A stretch of 64,000 bases of DNA from Pygmaiobacter massiliensis (GCF_900199435.1 NZ_OAML01000002.1:434001-498000); one strand, 5' to 3'. Positions 7,517 through 17,369 are shown, counted from the stretch's first letter. Made by a program: numbers and translations. Notes: generated by a model from the sequence alone, not told the origin.

Positions 7517-8251
7517 TCAGACAACCAGGCCGCCATTGCAGCCCAATACCTGCCCCGTGATAAACGAAGCTTCCTCTCCTGCCATAAATAAAACCGCACG
7601 CGCCACCTCGGCTGGAGTACCTATTCTGCCCAGCGGGGTTTCATCGGCAATTTCAGCAACTTCTGCTGCGGCAAGGTGTGCGTTCATTTCAGTATCTATC
7701 ATTCCCGGGGAAACGCAGTTCACTCGGACCCCAGAGGGCCCCAGCTCCTTTGCAAGCGCCTTGGTAAGCCCTATGAGGCCCGCTTTGGTCACAGAGTAGG
7801 CAACTTCACAAGAGGCCCCTACTTCGCCCCACATCGACGCTATGTTGATGATATTACCGCTTTTGCGGGAAATCATGTATTTTGACGCAGCTTGGCTGCA
7901 ATAAATCGCAGAGTCGAGATTTGCGCCGCAAATTCTGCGCCACTCTTCTTCCGTCATGCAGTCAAACAGCCCTACTTGAGAAATGCCGGCGTTGTTTACC
8001 AACACATCCAAACTTCCAAAGGTTTCTTGAATCGTCTGTGCTGCCGCAAACGCAGTTTGGCGGTTCGCGAGGTCGCCACCAACCGCCAGCGCCTCAAAGC
8101 CGGCGGCGCAAAGTTCTTGCGCCAAGGCCTCAGCCTTTTGCTTACCGTGTTGATACCCCAGCGCCACACGGTATCCGTTTTGCGCAAACAGCACTGCAAT
8201 TGCACTGCCAATGCCGCCGGAAGCGCCTGTAATCCAAGCTGTTTTCTTCAT
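7517..8251 (-). CDS. Short-chain dehydrogenase/reductase (FabG-like)
   Basis: A classical SDR of about 244 residues. It has the cofactor motif TGASGGIGSAIA, the NNAG motif, the catalytic Ser-Tyr-Lys set (NIASMW, then YSVTK) and the PGMIDTEM loop, ending near a GGLVV tail as FabG-like enzymes do. It reduces or oxidises an unknown carbonyl/alcohol substrate with NAD(P). I choose ATG 8251 with AGGGG upstream; an upstream in-frame ATG (8275) directly abuts the preceding stop. It is the last gene of a TetR - unknown - SDR group, and FabG of the fatty-acid cluster is normally elsewhere, so this is probably a specialised paralogue. Confidence 0.85.
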   Translation of the reverse strand: MKKTAWITGASGGIGSAIAVLFAQNGYRVALGYQHGKQKAEALAQELCAAGFEALAVGGDLANRQTAFAAAQTIQETFGSLDVLVNNAGISQVGLFDCMTEEEWRRICGANLDSAIYCSQAASKYMISRKSGNIINIASMWGEVGASCEVAYSVTKAGLIGLTKALAKELGPSGVRVNCVSPGMIDTEMNAHLAAAEVAEIADETPLGRIGTPAEVARAVLFMAGEEASFITGQVLGCNGGLVV

Positions 8252-8275
8252 TGAGTATCTGCCCCTTTTTCCCAT

Positions 8276-8875
8276 TCATTTTGTTTCTTCGGCTAAGGTT
8301 TCGCCCGGAAACGTTTCTTCAAAAGCAGTTTTCGCGGCTTTATATAATATTGTATATTCTTTGCTCAGTCCTGCCTGTTTTGGCAGTTCTCTTGTCACAC
8401 GGGTAATTTCGTCTGCAATTTTTCCCATTACCTTTTCTTCTCCAAGCGGCATCGTGCCAAATAGCTGCGAGCCGTATTTCCCATCTTTGGTGCAAGTGTA
8501 GATATAAAATCGCATCATGGCACAGAGCTCTTCATAAAGCATTTCTTCCGCACGTGCGCTTTCTTCTGCAATTTCGACACCTAAAACAGTTAGGTTGCGG
8601 GTTAAATCTCGCGTCAACCGCTTTTTACCGAACCAGCCGCTGCCATTTGTTGCCGAGTAAAGCATATCCATCCAGACGCCTACATACCTGTCTGGCAGCT
8701 TCGCCTGAGCAGGCTGGTCTCCATATCGTTGCTGCCAAAAGCGCAGCCTCAACAAGTGCTCTTGCTGATGTTCTTTATCTTCTTGCAGCGCTTCTTCCAG
8801 CATCGCATACCGCGCTTTTAGGCGATATTCTTTCCCATATGCGTTTTTCCACTGTGCATATTCTTGTTCTGTCAT
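8276..8875 (-). CDS. Conserved-looking protein of unknown function
   Basis: A 199-residue cytoplasmic protein that I cannot assign to a function. It has no signal peptide or membrane segment and is highly helical and charged (EEALQEDKEHQQEHLLRLRF), with a Trp/Tyr-rich middle (WMDMLYSATN). A strong AAAGGAG site precedes its ATG. It lies between a TetR regulator and an SDR on the same strand with short gaps (36 and 24 bases), so it is probably part of the operon that TetR controls. Confidence 0.7.
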   Translation of the reverse strand: MTEQEYAQWKNAYGKEYRLKARYAMLEEALQEDKEHQQEHLLRLRFWQQRYGDQPAQAKLPDRYVGVWMDMLYSATNGSGWFGKKRLTRDLTRNLTVLGVEIAEESARAEEMLYEELCAMMRFYIYTCTKDGKYGSQLFGTMPLGEEKVMGKIADEITRVTRELPKQAGLSKEYTILYKAAKTAFEETFPGETLAEETK

Positions 8876-8911
8876 TTTAGCGCTCCTTTCCTTCTTTAAG
8901 CTTCATTGTTT

Positions 8912-9502
8912 TCAAGTGGCGCATATGCCTTTAATTACCAATTTCAACCAAGCGGTTCCGTTCGTCACCAGGTCAAAACGGTTATCGCTAGCACACCAAG
9001 TATAGAGTATCCCGTTGACTGCGCATAAAGTATATTCTGCTATCTGGCGGGCACTACGCTCAGACGGAAACACGCCTTGGGCCTGAGCCTCTTCTACTAG
9101 GGTTACTATTTCATGAAAAATCCGATTCCCATCAAAAGACATACCTTGAAGTGAAGTTCTATCGCTTAACCCACTTTGGTAAAATTCACGAATTAGACGT
9201 ACCCCGATTTTCTCTTGGATAAATACAAAGCCTTTTTCCAGCAGGTTACACAGCTGCGTTTCGACCGAACGACTTTCAAAGGAAACCGAGGAATTCCCAT
9301 AAAATTCATCATCATATCGATGTATCATCTCATTAAGCAATTCGTATTTAGAGGAATAATGATAATAAAAGGTTGGCTTGCTTATTTGTGCCTTCTCTGT
9401 AATTTCTTTTACGGAAATATCCATGATGCCGCTTTGGGCAAATAAATCCAACGCGCACTGAGAGATTCGGCACTTTGTTTCTAAGCTTTTTTTATGTCGC
9501 AC
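8912..9502 (-). CDS. TetR/AcrR-family transcriptional regulator
   Basis: A one-component repressor of 196 residues. The N-terminal HTH shows the TetR pattern (ALDLFAQSGIMDISVKEITE, then KAQISKPTFYYHYSSKYELL), and the C-terminal half is a helical ligand domain with no recognisable specificity. It begins with GTG behind AGGAG. It is followed on the same strand by an unknown gene and an SDR, which are its likely targets. Confidence 0.85.
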   Translation of the reverse strand: MRHKKSLETKCRISQCALDLFAQSGIMDISVKEITEKAQISKPTFYYHYSSKYELLNEMIHRYDDEFYGNSSVSFESRSVETQLCNLLEKGFVFIQEKIGVRLIREFYQSGLSDRTSLQGMSFDGNRIFHEIVTLVEEAQAQGVFPSERSARQIAEYTLCAVNGILYTWCASDNRFDLVTNGTAWLKLVIKGICAT

Positions 9503-9872
9503 TCTATTTTCACGCTCCTAAAAGAAAACAGTGTTTCTTATTATATTGAGTGTGCTTGCATCAGCCTGCAGCACCGAGCAATTATTTTACCATTAACAAA
9601 GCTCTTCAGATCAAGTAAAATTTTCGACTCATTTATCTCTTTTATTATATAGTATTATAAAAGGTTTTGGAAAGAAAATAATTATATTCTTTTCTTTCAC
9701 TTCTAATTGAGCACTTCAAACTGGCGGTACGCAGGATGGTTACGCCAGGAGTTTTAATGCTATGTTTTTGTTGAAGACCACTTAACGGCACATCTCCTTT
9801 TGATAGGCTTCTGGACTTGTATTTTTTTAAATAAGCGCGGCAAACGCGCAATTTAGTGGTAGCCAAGAAAAC
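9503..9872. other. Intergenic region without a recognisable gene
   Basis: AT-rich spacer upstream of tetR. A 9-bp inverted repeat (GAAAGAAAA / TTTTCTTTC) lies around 9670-9700. An 83-codon open frame on the minus strand has no binding site and no family-like composition, so I do not call it. Confidence 0.4.
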
Positions 9873-9920
9873 AAAAAGAGACATAAACATAGCCAAAACA
9901 GCTTGCTTATGCCTCTTTTA
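9873..9920 (-). terminator. Terminator of tRNA-Ala
   Basis: Stem AAAGAGGCATAA / TTATGTCTCTTT (one G-U pair) followed on the minus strand by a T-rich tail, three bases past the tRNA. Confidence 0.65.
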
Positions 9921-9922
9921 CT

Positions 9923-9998
9923 TGGTGGAGACGATGAGGATCGAACTCACGACCTTACGGATGCGAACCGTACGCTCTCCCAGCTGAGCTACGCCCCC
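9923..9998 (-). tRNA. tRNA-Ala (CGC)
   Basis: Cloverleaf with anticodon loop TTCGCAT (CGC), acceptor GGGGGCG/CGTCTCC with two G-U pairs, T-loop AGTTCGATCCT and encoded CCA. CGC is a less common Ala isoacceptor, reading GCG codons. Confidence 0.9.
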
Positions 9999-10085
9999 AA
10001 GTGTAAAATTTAAGATTGCTCATCTATTATAATACTTCAAATTCGCAAATGCAAGCCTGTATTTACAAATTTATCCTGCCCCTCG

Positions 10086-10114
10086 TTGAATTTGAACTGG
10101 CGCGGGGGTATAAT
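10086..10114 (+). promoter_or_regulatory. nadE promoter
   Basis: TTGAAT, 17 bases, TATAAT, about 50 bases upstream of the GTG start of nadE. Confidence 0.65.
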
Positions 10115-10162
10115 AAAATTGAACTCGAAAAATGTACATGGGACCCGAATGGAGGATAAAGT

Positions 10163-12076
10163 GTGAGAGATGGTTTTATTAAAGTAGCGGTCGCCTCACC
10201 CACAATGAAATTGGCAGACCCCGTACGCAATGCGGACGAAATGATAGCGCTTGCGCGGCAAGCAAACAGCGAAGGCGTACGGCTTGTTGCTTTTCCTGAA
10301 TTAAGCCTGACCGGCTATACCTGTGGTGATTTGTTTTTACAAAGCTGCCTACTGCAATCCGCATCTACCCAACTTTTGCGCATTGCCGAGGAAACCAGCA
10401 ATTTGAATGTGGTTTTAGTCGTAGGCGTGCCGTTTCAGGTCGCCGATAAGCTCTATAACTGCGCTGCCGTGCTCTGTGCAGGGCAAGTTTTGGGCATCGT
10501 CCCAAAAACCAATATCCCTAATTACAGCGAATTTTACGAGCGCCGTCAGTTCGCCCCTGCACCGAGTGGCAACTGTATGGTTTCACTGGGCGACCAGCAG
10601 GTATTGTTTGGCACCAAACAGATTTTCTGCTGCCGAGAGATGCCGGGCTTCCGGATTGGCGTTGAAATCTGTGAAGACCTTTGGGTTCCCATCCCGCCCT
10701 CTGGCGCTCTTGCACTGGCCGGTGCCAACGTAATCGTCAACGCTTCTGCCAGCAACGAAACCGTCGGCAAGGCTTCTTATCGCCGCTCTCTCGTCACTGG
10801 GCAATCCGCGCGGCTTTACTGCGGGTATCTATATGCCAGCGCTAGCCTTGGCGAATCTTCCAGCGACCTCGTTTTCGCCGGGCACAATATGATTGCCGAA
10901 AACGGAACCCTGCTTGCCGAAAGCGCCCTCTACAAAGACGGCCTTACCATCACGGAGCTGGACTTGCAGCGCATTAGCCATGAGCGTATGCGCGTTTCCT
11001 CCTTCGTTTCTGATGCTGCCTCTGACTTTGCACAGACCTTTTTCAGCCTGCCGATGGAAGAAACCAAACTGACCCGTACCATCGACCAGCACCCCTTTAT
11101 CCCGTCCGACGCACAGGACCGCAACGGGCGCTGTCAGGACATCTTGTCCATTCAGGCACACGGGCTTGCACGGCGTGCAGAGCACACCCACTGCTCTTCC
11201 CTCGTCATCGGCATCTCCGGCGGCCTAGACAGCTGCCTGGCCCTGCTGGTAGCCGTACGCGCCATGGACTTGCTGCATCGTCCCCGCACCGATGTCATCG
11301 CGGTGACAATGCCCTGCTTTGGCACCACCAGCCGCACCAAATCCAATGCAGAAGAGATGTGCCGAGAGCTCGGTGTGACTTTCCGCGAAGTTCCGATTAC
11401 AGAAGCGGTTCGCTGCCATTTCCGCGACATCGGGCATGACGAGGCGAATCACAATGTGGTTTACGAAAACACCCAGGCGCGTGAACGCACACAGGTACTC
11501 ATGGACATTGCAAATGCACAGAACGGCCTGGTAGTTGGCACAGGCGATCTTTCGGAGCTTGCGCTTGGCTGGGCAACTTATAACGGCGACCATATGTCAA
11601 TGTACGGCGTAAATGCTTCCATTCCCAAAACGCTGGTTCGGCATATCGTGCAGTATGTCGCTGATACGAGCGAACCGACCCTGGCTGCGGTGCTTAACGA
11701 TATTCTCGACACCCCGGTAAGCCCCGAGCTTTTGCCCGCGCAGGAAGATGACATTGCACAGCGCACTGAGGACATTGTAGGCCCCTATGACTTGCACGAT
11801 TTCTATCTTTATTATCTGGTGCGCTTTGGCTTTTCTCCACGCAAAGTGTATCGTTTAGCGGTTTATGCCTTTGACGGTGTTTTTGCGCCGGAAGTCATTT
11901 TGAAATGGCTCAAAATTTTCTGCCGCCGCTTTTTCAATCAGCAGTTCAAACGTAACTGCCTGCCGGATGGTCCCAAAGTTGGCAGCGTTTCCCTTTCGCC
12001 CCGTGGCGACTGGCGCATGCCCAGCGATGCTTTCAGTACCATTTGGCTGCAAGAGCTCGAAGAAATCACAGAATAA
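10163..12076 (+). CDS. nadE: Glutamine-dependent NAD+ synthetase
   Basis: Makes NAD+ from deamido-NAD+ with ATP and glutamine-derived ammonia. Residues 1-290 are a nitrilase-type glutaminase with the Glu-Lys-Cys triad visible in [23 protein letters not shown] and GVEICEDLW. Residues 340-600 are the synthetase with the PP-loop SGGLDS near residue 352 and [14 protein letters not shown]. At 637 residues it is full length for the two-domain form. GTG start behind GGAGG. It is a single-gene unit with its own promoter and UUCG-loop terminator. Confidence 0.95.
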   Translation: MRDGFIKVAVASPTMKLADPVRNADEMIALARQANSEGVRLVAFPELSLTGYTCGDLFLQSCLLQSASTQLLRIAEETSNLNVVLVVGVPFQVADKLYNCAAVLCAGQVLGIVPKTNIPNYSEFYERRQFAPAPSGNCMVSLGDQQVLFGTKQIFCCREMPGFRIGVEICEDLWVPIPPSGALALAGANVIVNASASNETVGKASYRRSLVTGQSARLYCGYLYASASLGESSSDLVFAGHNMIAENGTLLAESALYKDGLTITELDLQRISHERMRVSSFVSDAASDFAQTFFSLPMEETKLTRTIDQHPFIPSDAQDRNGRCQDILSIQAHGLARRAEHTHCSSLVIGISGGLDSCLALLVAVRAMDLLHRPRTDVIAVTMPCFGTTSRTKSNAEEMCRELGVTFREVPITEAVRCHFRDIGHDEANHNVVYENTQARERTQVLMDIANAQNGLVVGTGDLSELALGWATYNGDHMSMYGVNASIPKTLVRHIVQYVADTSEPTLAAVLNDILDTPVSPELLPAQEDDIAQRTEDIVGPYDLHDFYLYYLVRFGFSPRKVYRLAVYAFDGVFAPEVILKWLKIFCRRFFNQQFKRNCLPDGPKVGSVSLSPRGDWRMPSDAFSTIWLQELEEITE

Positions 12077-12079
12077 ATT

Positions 12080-12112
12080 AAAAAGGACAGGCTTCGGCCT
12101 GTCCTTTTTCTT
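12080..12112 (+). terminator. nadE terminator
   Basis: Stem AAAAAGGACAGGC / GCCTGTCCTTTTT around a TTCG loop with a T tail. It also overlaps the 3' end of the convergent racemase gene. Confidence 0.9.
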
Positions 12113-13176
12113 TAATCGATATAAACTTTTTCTACGTATTCAGAGGTGAACGCACGCAACGTGGCAAAGTAACCAAGCTTTAATTCTACGATATCTCCTA
12201 CCTGGTAGCTGCGTTTACTATCGGTAATGTCCAGCATCAAATGGTCAGAGCTCGCTCCCAGCATCGTAATGCCTTCATCCAACGGCACCGCGGTCTCTGC
12301 ATCAAAATCCTGTTTGCCGAGGGCACAGACCGCTCTAAGCCGCTTGCCGCGGTCTTCAAAGCTCGGGCGGTTTCCGTAAGAATCCACCCCAATCTGGCCC
12401 CATGGCAAGGAGGGCTTTTCTTTTAGTTCCACAATTTCGCATTCCAGAATAAATGCATCATTGCGGGTGCCAGGCAAAAAGCGATATTGTGCTCGCTCTT
12501 TACCAAACAGCAGAGATTCGCCCAGACGCAGGTTGTTGACACCTTCGCAGATACCTCCACGCAGCATCAAATCCAACGTTGCGGAGTTGCCACCACTGAC
12601 GACGCTGACTTCACGGCCTACCCGTTCGCTCACGCGTTGAGCAAGGCTGGCAAGCTGTTGCATTTTTCTTTCATCCGGCTGGATGAAAGAAAAACAAGTG
12701 AGGTTGGTGCCGATGCCATACAGTTCTACATTGGTCATCCGCTCCACCTGCTCTGCGGCTTTCAGCAGTTCATCGTAATCCACATAGCCTTCGCGAATGT
12801 CGCCAAGGTCTGCCATCAAAATCACTTTATGCTTTTTGCCGCATGCGCCAGCCGCTTCATTAATGGCATCAATCGTCGCAAGCTCAGAGTTCAGCGACAC
12901 ATCTGCATGCTCTACCAGTGCCGCTACTTCGCTGCGCATCGGCGGACGAATCAGCCATTTTTCTGCATCAAGCCCTTTGAGACGAGCAAGATTCTCTACG
13001 CGAGAATCACCGATTTTGTTCACTCCGGCATCCAAAAAGGCCTGTGCAATTTTTGGGTCACCCCGCACCACCTTGGTGACGCCGGTGACAGAAAGCGCGT
13101 GGCCGGCACAAAGGCCGGCCACGATGCTTGCATTGTTCCGAATACGCTCTAGATAAATGCGTACACGCGGATACAT
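12112..13176 (-). CDS. Alanine/ornithine racemase family PLP enzyme
   Basis: A 354-residue fold-type III PLP enzyme. The N-terminal TIM barrel has the PLP lysine in GVTKVV (about residue 35), the phosphate-binding region SGGNSATLDL and ESLLFG, and the C-terminal beta domain is complete. It resembles the alanine/ornithine racemase branch (the family of ornithine racemase Orr) rather than the biosynthetic Alr. The substrate cannot be told from sequence. It starts 18 bases after the symporter gene and closes the glutaminase - symporter - racemase operon, so an amino acid related to glutamine is plausible. Confidence 0.8.
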   Translation of the reverse strand: MYPRVRIYLERIRNNASIVAGLCAGHALSVTGVTKVVRGDPKIAQAFLDAGVNKIGDSRVENLARLKGLDAEKWLIRPPMRSEVAALVEHADVSLNSELATIDAINEAAGACGKKHKVILMADLGDIREGYVDYDELLKAAEQVERMTNVELYGIGTNLTCFSFIQPDERKMQQLASLAQRVSERVGREVSVVSGGNSATLDLMLRGGICEGVNNLRLGESLLFGKERAQYRFLPGTRNDAFILECEIVELKEKPSLPWGQIGVDSYGNRPSFEDRGKRLRAVCALGKQDFDAETAVPLDEGITMLGASSDHLMLDITDSKRSYQVGDIVELKLGYFATLRAFTSEYVEKVYID

Positions 13177-13194
13177 TGTAATACTCCTATCGAA

Positions 13195-14598
13195 TTATTT
13201 CCAATATTCCAGTTCGTCAGGATTCAAGCCAATGTCAGCCGCTTTGAAGACCGGGTTTTTGCCTTCTTTTTTCTGCTTCTCGTAGTCTTTGGTTGCTTTC
13301 AAAGCAATGTTGCCCAAAATGACGCAAGCCGGCAGGTTGATCAGGCACATCAGAGCCATCATGAGGTCTGCAATATCCCATGCAGCGCCCATGCTCAGGC
13401 CCGCACCAACAAAGATGACTGCAACAGCAAGCACACGGAAGCCGATCATGAATTTTTTGCCCGGCATTTTTTTATTGATGAATGCAAGGCAGTTATCTAC
13501 ATAGAAGAAGTTGCCCAGCAGGGTGGTGAATGCAAACAGAACCATTGCGATGGTGATGAATACGGGGCCAAGTTTGCCAAACACAGTAGAGATAGACTGC
13601 TGTACATAGGCAGCACCTGCGAGTTCTGCGCTCGGTGCAATGCCGGAGCAAAGGCACATCAGCGCGGTTGCAGTGCAAAGCAGCAGGGTGTCAATAAAGA
13701 CGGAGAGCATCTGTACCAGGCCCTGTTTTACAGGGTGGCTAACGTCCGCAGCAGCTGCCGCGTTAGGAGCAGAACCAACACCAGCCTCGTTGGAATAGAG
13801 ACCACGTTTGATGCCGTACATCATGCAGGAACCAGCAATGCCGCCGAAAATTGCCTGGAAGTCAAATGCCTCAGCAAAAATCTGAGCAAACACAGCGGGG
13901 ATAAGACGGAAATGGAAAATAAGCACGATGAGAGAAACAGCAACATACATGATGCCCATAACGGGGACGATGGCACTTGTTGCTTTTACAATGCGCTTGC
14001 CGCCGCCCATAATGCAGTAGCCAACCAGCACAGCAAGGATTGCACCAATGATCCAGGGAGTAACAGCGGGATCGTAGAAGCTGTAAACCGCAAAGGTGGA
14101 CTGCAGGTTATAGGAAGCCAGCATATTAAAGCCGCCTGCGTATGTAAGAATGAGGAAAACCGAGAAAACTACTGCGATCCCGCGGTTTTTCAGCGCAGTC
14201 TCAATGTAGTAAGCCGGGCCGCCGTAGCTGTCGCCATTGGCATCTTTCCGCTTGTAAATCTGGGCCAGGGTGCTCTCGATAAATGCAGAAGCACCGCCAA
14301 TGATAGCGATAATCCACATCCAGAAAACAGAGCCGTAGCCACCAAGGCAAATAGCGGTGGAAACACCAACGATGTTGCCGGTGCCCACACGGGATGCCGT
14401 AGAAACCATCAAAGCCTGGAAAGAAGAGATAGAACCTTCTTTTGTCGGCTTTTCAGCAACAACTTTAATGGATTCTTTGAACATACGCAGCTGGATAAAT
14501 TTCGTACGGAAAGTAAAGTAAATACCAGCCGCAAGCAAAACGATGATCAGAATAGGATAATAAAGAACACCGTTGAGAGCGCTAACAATAGACATCAT
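13195..14598 (-). CDS. AGCS-family sodium:amino-acid symporter
   Basis: A membrane protein of about 467 residues and 10-11 membrane segments. It carries AGCS family motifs such as SRVGTGNIVGVSTAICLGG, ESTLAQIYKRKD, SYGGPAYYIE and GLYSNEAGVGSAPNAAAAA. It imports alanine, glycine or glutamine with Na+. Its position directly after a glutaminase gene matches the Bacillus glsA-glnT arrangement, which favours glutamine. I start at ATG 14598 (another ATG follows at once); the open frame to 14739 adds a stretch that does not look like a transporter N-terminus. A 232-base leader with a hairpin precedes it. Confidence 0.9.
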   Translation of the reverse strand: MMSIVSALNGVLYYPILIIVLLAAGIYFTFRTKFIQLRMFKESIKVVAEKPTKEGSISSFQALMVSTASRVGTGNIVGVSTAICLGGYGSVFWMWIIAIIGGASAFIESTLAQIYKRKDANGDSYGGPAYYIETALKNRGIAVVFSVFLILTYAGGFNMLASYNLQSTFAVYSFYDPAVTPWIIGAILAVLVGYCIMGGGKRIVKATSAIVPVMGIMYVAVSLIVLIFHFRLIPAVFAQIFAEAFDFQAIFGGIAGSCMMYGIKRGLYSNEAGVGSAPNAAAAADVSHPVKQGLVQMLSVFIDTLLLCTATALMCLCSGIAPSAELAGAAYVQQSISTVFGKLGPVFITIAMVLFAFTTLLGNFFYVDNCLAFINKKMPGKKFMIGFRVLAVAVIFVGAGLSMGAAWDIADLMMALMCLINLPACVILGNIALKATKDYEKQKKEGKNPVFKAADIGLNPDELEYWK

Positions 14599-14632
14599 AA
14601 AACAACACACTCTTTCTTTGAATTTTGTGTAA

Positions 14633-14650
14633 GTACACTTTGCAGTGTAC
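14633..14650 (-). promoter_or_regulatory. Leader hairpin before the symporter gene
   Basis: Perfect 7-bp stem GTACACT/AGTGTAC with a GCAA (GNRA) tetraloop on the minus-strand RNA, 35 bases upstream of the symporter start. It may be a stability or processing element between glsA and the transporter. Confidence 0.35.
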
Positions 14651-14830
14651 CCGCCGCAAATTGTTTTGTGCGCCTGTGCAAACCAGGCCAACCAAACCGG
14701 TAAAACTGCACGGGCAAACGTCTGTTTTCCTGCTCCCATTCCACAGCATGCTTAAAATCACTGCAGAATATGAACCATTCCTGCCCTCCTTTTTTAAAAT
14801 AATAAACAGAAAACGCCTCGGCCGAAGCCG

Positions 14831-15766
14831 TTACACAACTTTTTTATCAGTACCTGCAAAATAATGCAGGTTCAGATGACGAGATAAATATTCTAAAATA
14901 CGGTAGGCGCCAATGCTATTTCCTTTCGCATCCAGACCAGGGCAAAAAGCCGCAATGCCCATCTGGCCTTCTACGGAAGCGACAATACCGCCGCCTACAC
15001 CGCTTTTCGCGGGAATTCCCACTTTGATTGCAAATTCGCCAGAGCCATCGTACATACCGCAGGTCACCATCAGTGTTTTCACGATACGTACAATCCAGCT
15101 TTCTACAATGCGCTCTCCGGTAACGGGATGGCAGCCATCGTTTGCCAGAATTACAGCGTAATTTGCAAGGTCTTGTGTATGAATGCTGACAGAGCACATT
15201 TTAAAATACAAATCAAGTGCTTCTTCTGCATCACACTCTAAAATGTTTTCGCTCTGCATCAGATAAGCCATTGCACGGTTGCGCATACCTGCCTTTTTCT
15301 CAGAAAGGTAAACCGCTTCATTGAGCGTAATGGTATCACGTCCACACAGTGTGCGTACCAAATCAAGAAATCTTCCAAACGGATCTTCGCCGCCTACGCA
15401 GCAGCTTGCAGTGGCAATCGCACCAGCATTAATCATCGGGTTAAGCGGATGAAGCGTCTTGGTCTCCAGCTTTACGATCGAGTTGAACGCGTCACCGGTA
15501 GGCTCTACGCCTACTTTGCTGAACACCTTATCATAGCCAACCAGCTCAAGTGCCAAAATCAGAGACATCGTTTTTGAAATGCTCTGCATCGTAAATTCCT
15601 GTTGCCAATCCCCTGCGTGGTAGGTTTCGCCTTTTTTGGTAACCAGGCACACGCCCACATGGTCCGGGTTTCCTTTTGCAAGTTCAGGAATGTACGTAGC
15701 TACTTTTCCCTCTTTGATAAAGCCTCTTGCGTAGGCCAGTGCGTCATCAATTGTTTGCTGAATCAT
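14831..15766 (-). CDS. glsA: Glutaminase
   Basis: Hydrolyses glutamine to glutamate and ammonia in the cytosol. The 311-residue protein is a serine-dependent, beta-lactamase-fold glutaminase with QSISKT (Ser-x-x-Lys), NPMINAGAIA, ENILECDAEEAL-like helices and GIPAKSGVGGGI. Length and motifs are normal. It is the first gene of the operon with the symporter and racemase and is divergent from a LysR regulator 294 bases away, whose likely site lies between them. Confidence 0.95.
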   Translation of the reverse strand: MIQQTIDDALAYARGFIKEGKVATYIPELAKGNPDHVGVCLVTKKGETYHAGDWQQEFTMQSISKTMSLILALELVGYDKVFSKVGVEPTGDAFNSIVKLETKTLHPLNPMINAGAIATASCCVGGEDPFGRFLDLVRTLCGRDTITLNEAVYLSEKKAGMRNRAMAYLMQSENILECDAEEALDLYFKMCSVSIHTQDLANYAVILANDGCHPVTGERIVESWIVRIVKTLMVTCGMYDGSGEFAIKVGIPAKSGVGGGIVASVEGQMGIAAFCPGLDAKGNSIGAYRILEYLSRHLNLHYFAGTDKKVV

Positions 15767-15883
15767 GGTTATGCTTACTCCTTGCTATTACAAGTTGCGA
15801 TACACGGTTAGGCACTATGTATTCTTTTCTATCACATTCTACCATGATATTGTGCATTGCGCTAATACCGTTTAGATATAACC

Positions 15884-15904
15884 GCTATCGCCTACCCGTA
15901 TAGC
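15884..15904. promoter_or_regulatory. LysR-type T-N11-A site
   Basis: GCTAT, 11 bases, ATAGC: a perfect interrupted dyad of the LTTR box form. It lies between glsA and the divergent LysR gene, 118 bases upstream of glsA. Confidence 0.5.
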
Positions 15905-16060
15905 AGTAATGCCATAACCTTCGGTTTTCTTTTTGTCAGTTTTTACAACAGAAAACTTCAACATACTTCAACAAAAGATCCTGAAATAGTATATAATAAA
16001 TATAAAAGAAAGAAAAGTCGTCACGCTTAAAACGTTTAAAATATGGAGGTCAAACAAACG

Positions 16061-17002
16061 ATGAATATTAAGCATCTTGAGTTTTTTGTTGCGGTTGCCC
16101 AATACGGCTCTATCAACAAAGCGGCTCAATCGCTCTATATTTCGCAACCACACCTAAGCCACATTATTAAAGAAATCGAAACCGACGTAGGCTTCGATCT
16201 CTTTCAGCGTACCAAACAGGGTGTCGTGTTGACCCCGGAAGGCGAACAGTTTTTAGAGCACTCAAACGCAATTTTACGGGAAATGGAAAACCTCAAGCGT
16301 TTCTCGCGCAAAGTAAAGCCGGATAAAGACCGGCTAAGCCTTTCTATGACCAAGTTTTCACATACAATGGAAAGCTTTAACGAAGTGTGTTGCCACAACG
16401 AAAACCTTGAAAGTTTTTCTTATCGCCTAAACGAAGGCTCCACAGTAGACGTTATCGACGACGTGCTTACTGGCACCGCAGACGTCGGCGTTATTCATTT
16501 TGCCAGTCATGAGAGCGCACATATGCGGTCTTCTCTTGAGCAAAAAGGTATCACTGTTACCCCCATCGCCTCACTTTCGCTGCATATCGTAATTTCGAAA
16601 AATCACGAGCTGATCCAGCGTGGGCAGCCGGTAACTCTTGCAGCTTTGCAAGAGTACGGCTTTGTGCGCTATTACGGCCAATACGAGGATTTCATTTACA
16701 ATATCGCCACTGAAAATGTACATCTGGATCTCAACAACTCTCCCAAAATCACCTATGTCTACGGGCGCGCAGCACTGCTACACCTAATTGCTTCCAGTAA
16801 TTTTTACACCATTGGAATTCAAGGATTCACCACACAGGACTCTATGTATCAGGTGCTTTCAATGCCCATTCCCAACTGCAAAGAGCGCGTAGAATTTGGC
16901 ATTATCACCTTGAAAGATTGCCAGCTTTCTGATTCCGAGAAAGAATTCGTGGACAATGTGACGGACCGCTACCGCCGGTTGCAGTTAGAAGACGAAGAAT
17001 AG
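16061..17002 (+). CDS. LysR-family transcriptional regulator
   Basis: A 313-residue LTTR. The N-terminal winged HTH is clear (HLEFFVAVAQYGSINKAAQSL, then ISQPHLSHIIKEIE), followed by a periplasmic-binding-like effector domain from about residue 90. The start is ATG 16061 behind GGAGG; an in-frame ATG at 16043 lies within the binding site itself. It is divergent from glsA and probably controls the glutaminase - symporter - racemase operon; the effector is unknown. Confidence 0.9.
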   Translation: MNIKHLEFFVAVAQYGSINKAAQSLYISQPHLSHIIKEIETDVGFDLFQRTKQGVVLTPEGEQFLEHSNAILREMENLKRFSRKVKPDKDRLSLSMTKFSHTMESFNEVCCHNENLESFSYRLNEGSTVDVIDDVLTGTADVGVIHFASHESAHMRSSLEQKGITVTPIASLSLHIVISKNHELIQRGQPVTLAALQEYGFVRYYGQYEDFIYNIATENVHLDLNNSPKITYVYGRAALLHLIASSNFYTIGIQGFTTQDSMYQVLSMPIPNCKERVEFGIITLKDCQLSDSEKEFVDNVTDRYRRLQLEDEE

Positions 17003-17011
17003 AATATTGCT

Positions 17012-17049
17012 AAAAACCGCTGCCGCATCCTTTCCGGCAGCGGTTTTTT
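17012..17049 (+). terminator. Terminator of the LysR gene
   Basis: Stem AAAACCGCTGCCG / CGGCAGCGGTTTT followed by TT. Confidence 0.85.
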
Positions 17050-17369
17050 CATGTGTGCGAGAAGATTTTTAGCGATTTCTTTGCTCGAAAAAATTCAAGT
17101 TTCCAGCGGTTTTCTACTTCAAACTTCAGAAAAAATCGAAAAAATTTCGCTTTTTTTACGCTTTTTGTTTTTCTTGAAATCTCTTGTTTGTTTTCACCAA
17201 ATCCATCTTGAATAAATAGTTGTTTTACCGATTGCTATTTTTTCGGTTAGTGATAAGATGTAGCTTGCACCTTTCATGGTGTTTCTGATTTTTGCAAGAA
17301 GATCAGAAGTCGGCGTGTTGGTCGTGCAGTGGCCAGCACATCGGCGGTTTTAGAAAGGAATGAAGGCTC
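17050..17369. other. Leader/intergenic region of the antiporter gene
   Basis: About 320 AT-rich bases. A weak promoter candidate (TTGCTA ... TAAGAT, 16-base spacer) lies near 17232-17260. I see no ORF and no known riboswitch consensus. Confidence 0.35.

Noticed and set aside
9645-9896. 83-codon minus-strand frame between tetR and tRNA-Ala
   Set aside because: No ribosome binding site, overlaps the tRNA terminator and shows no protein-like pattern.
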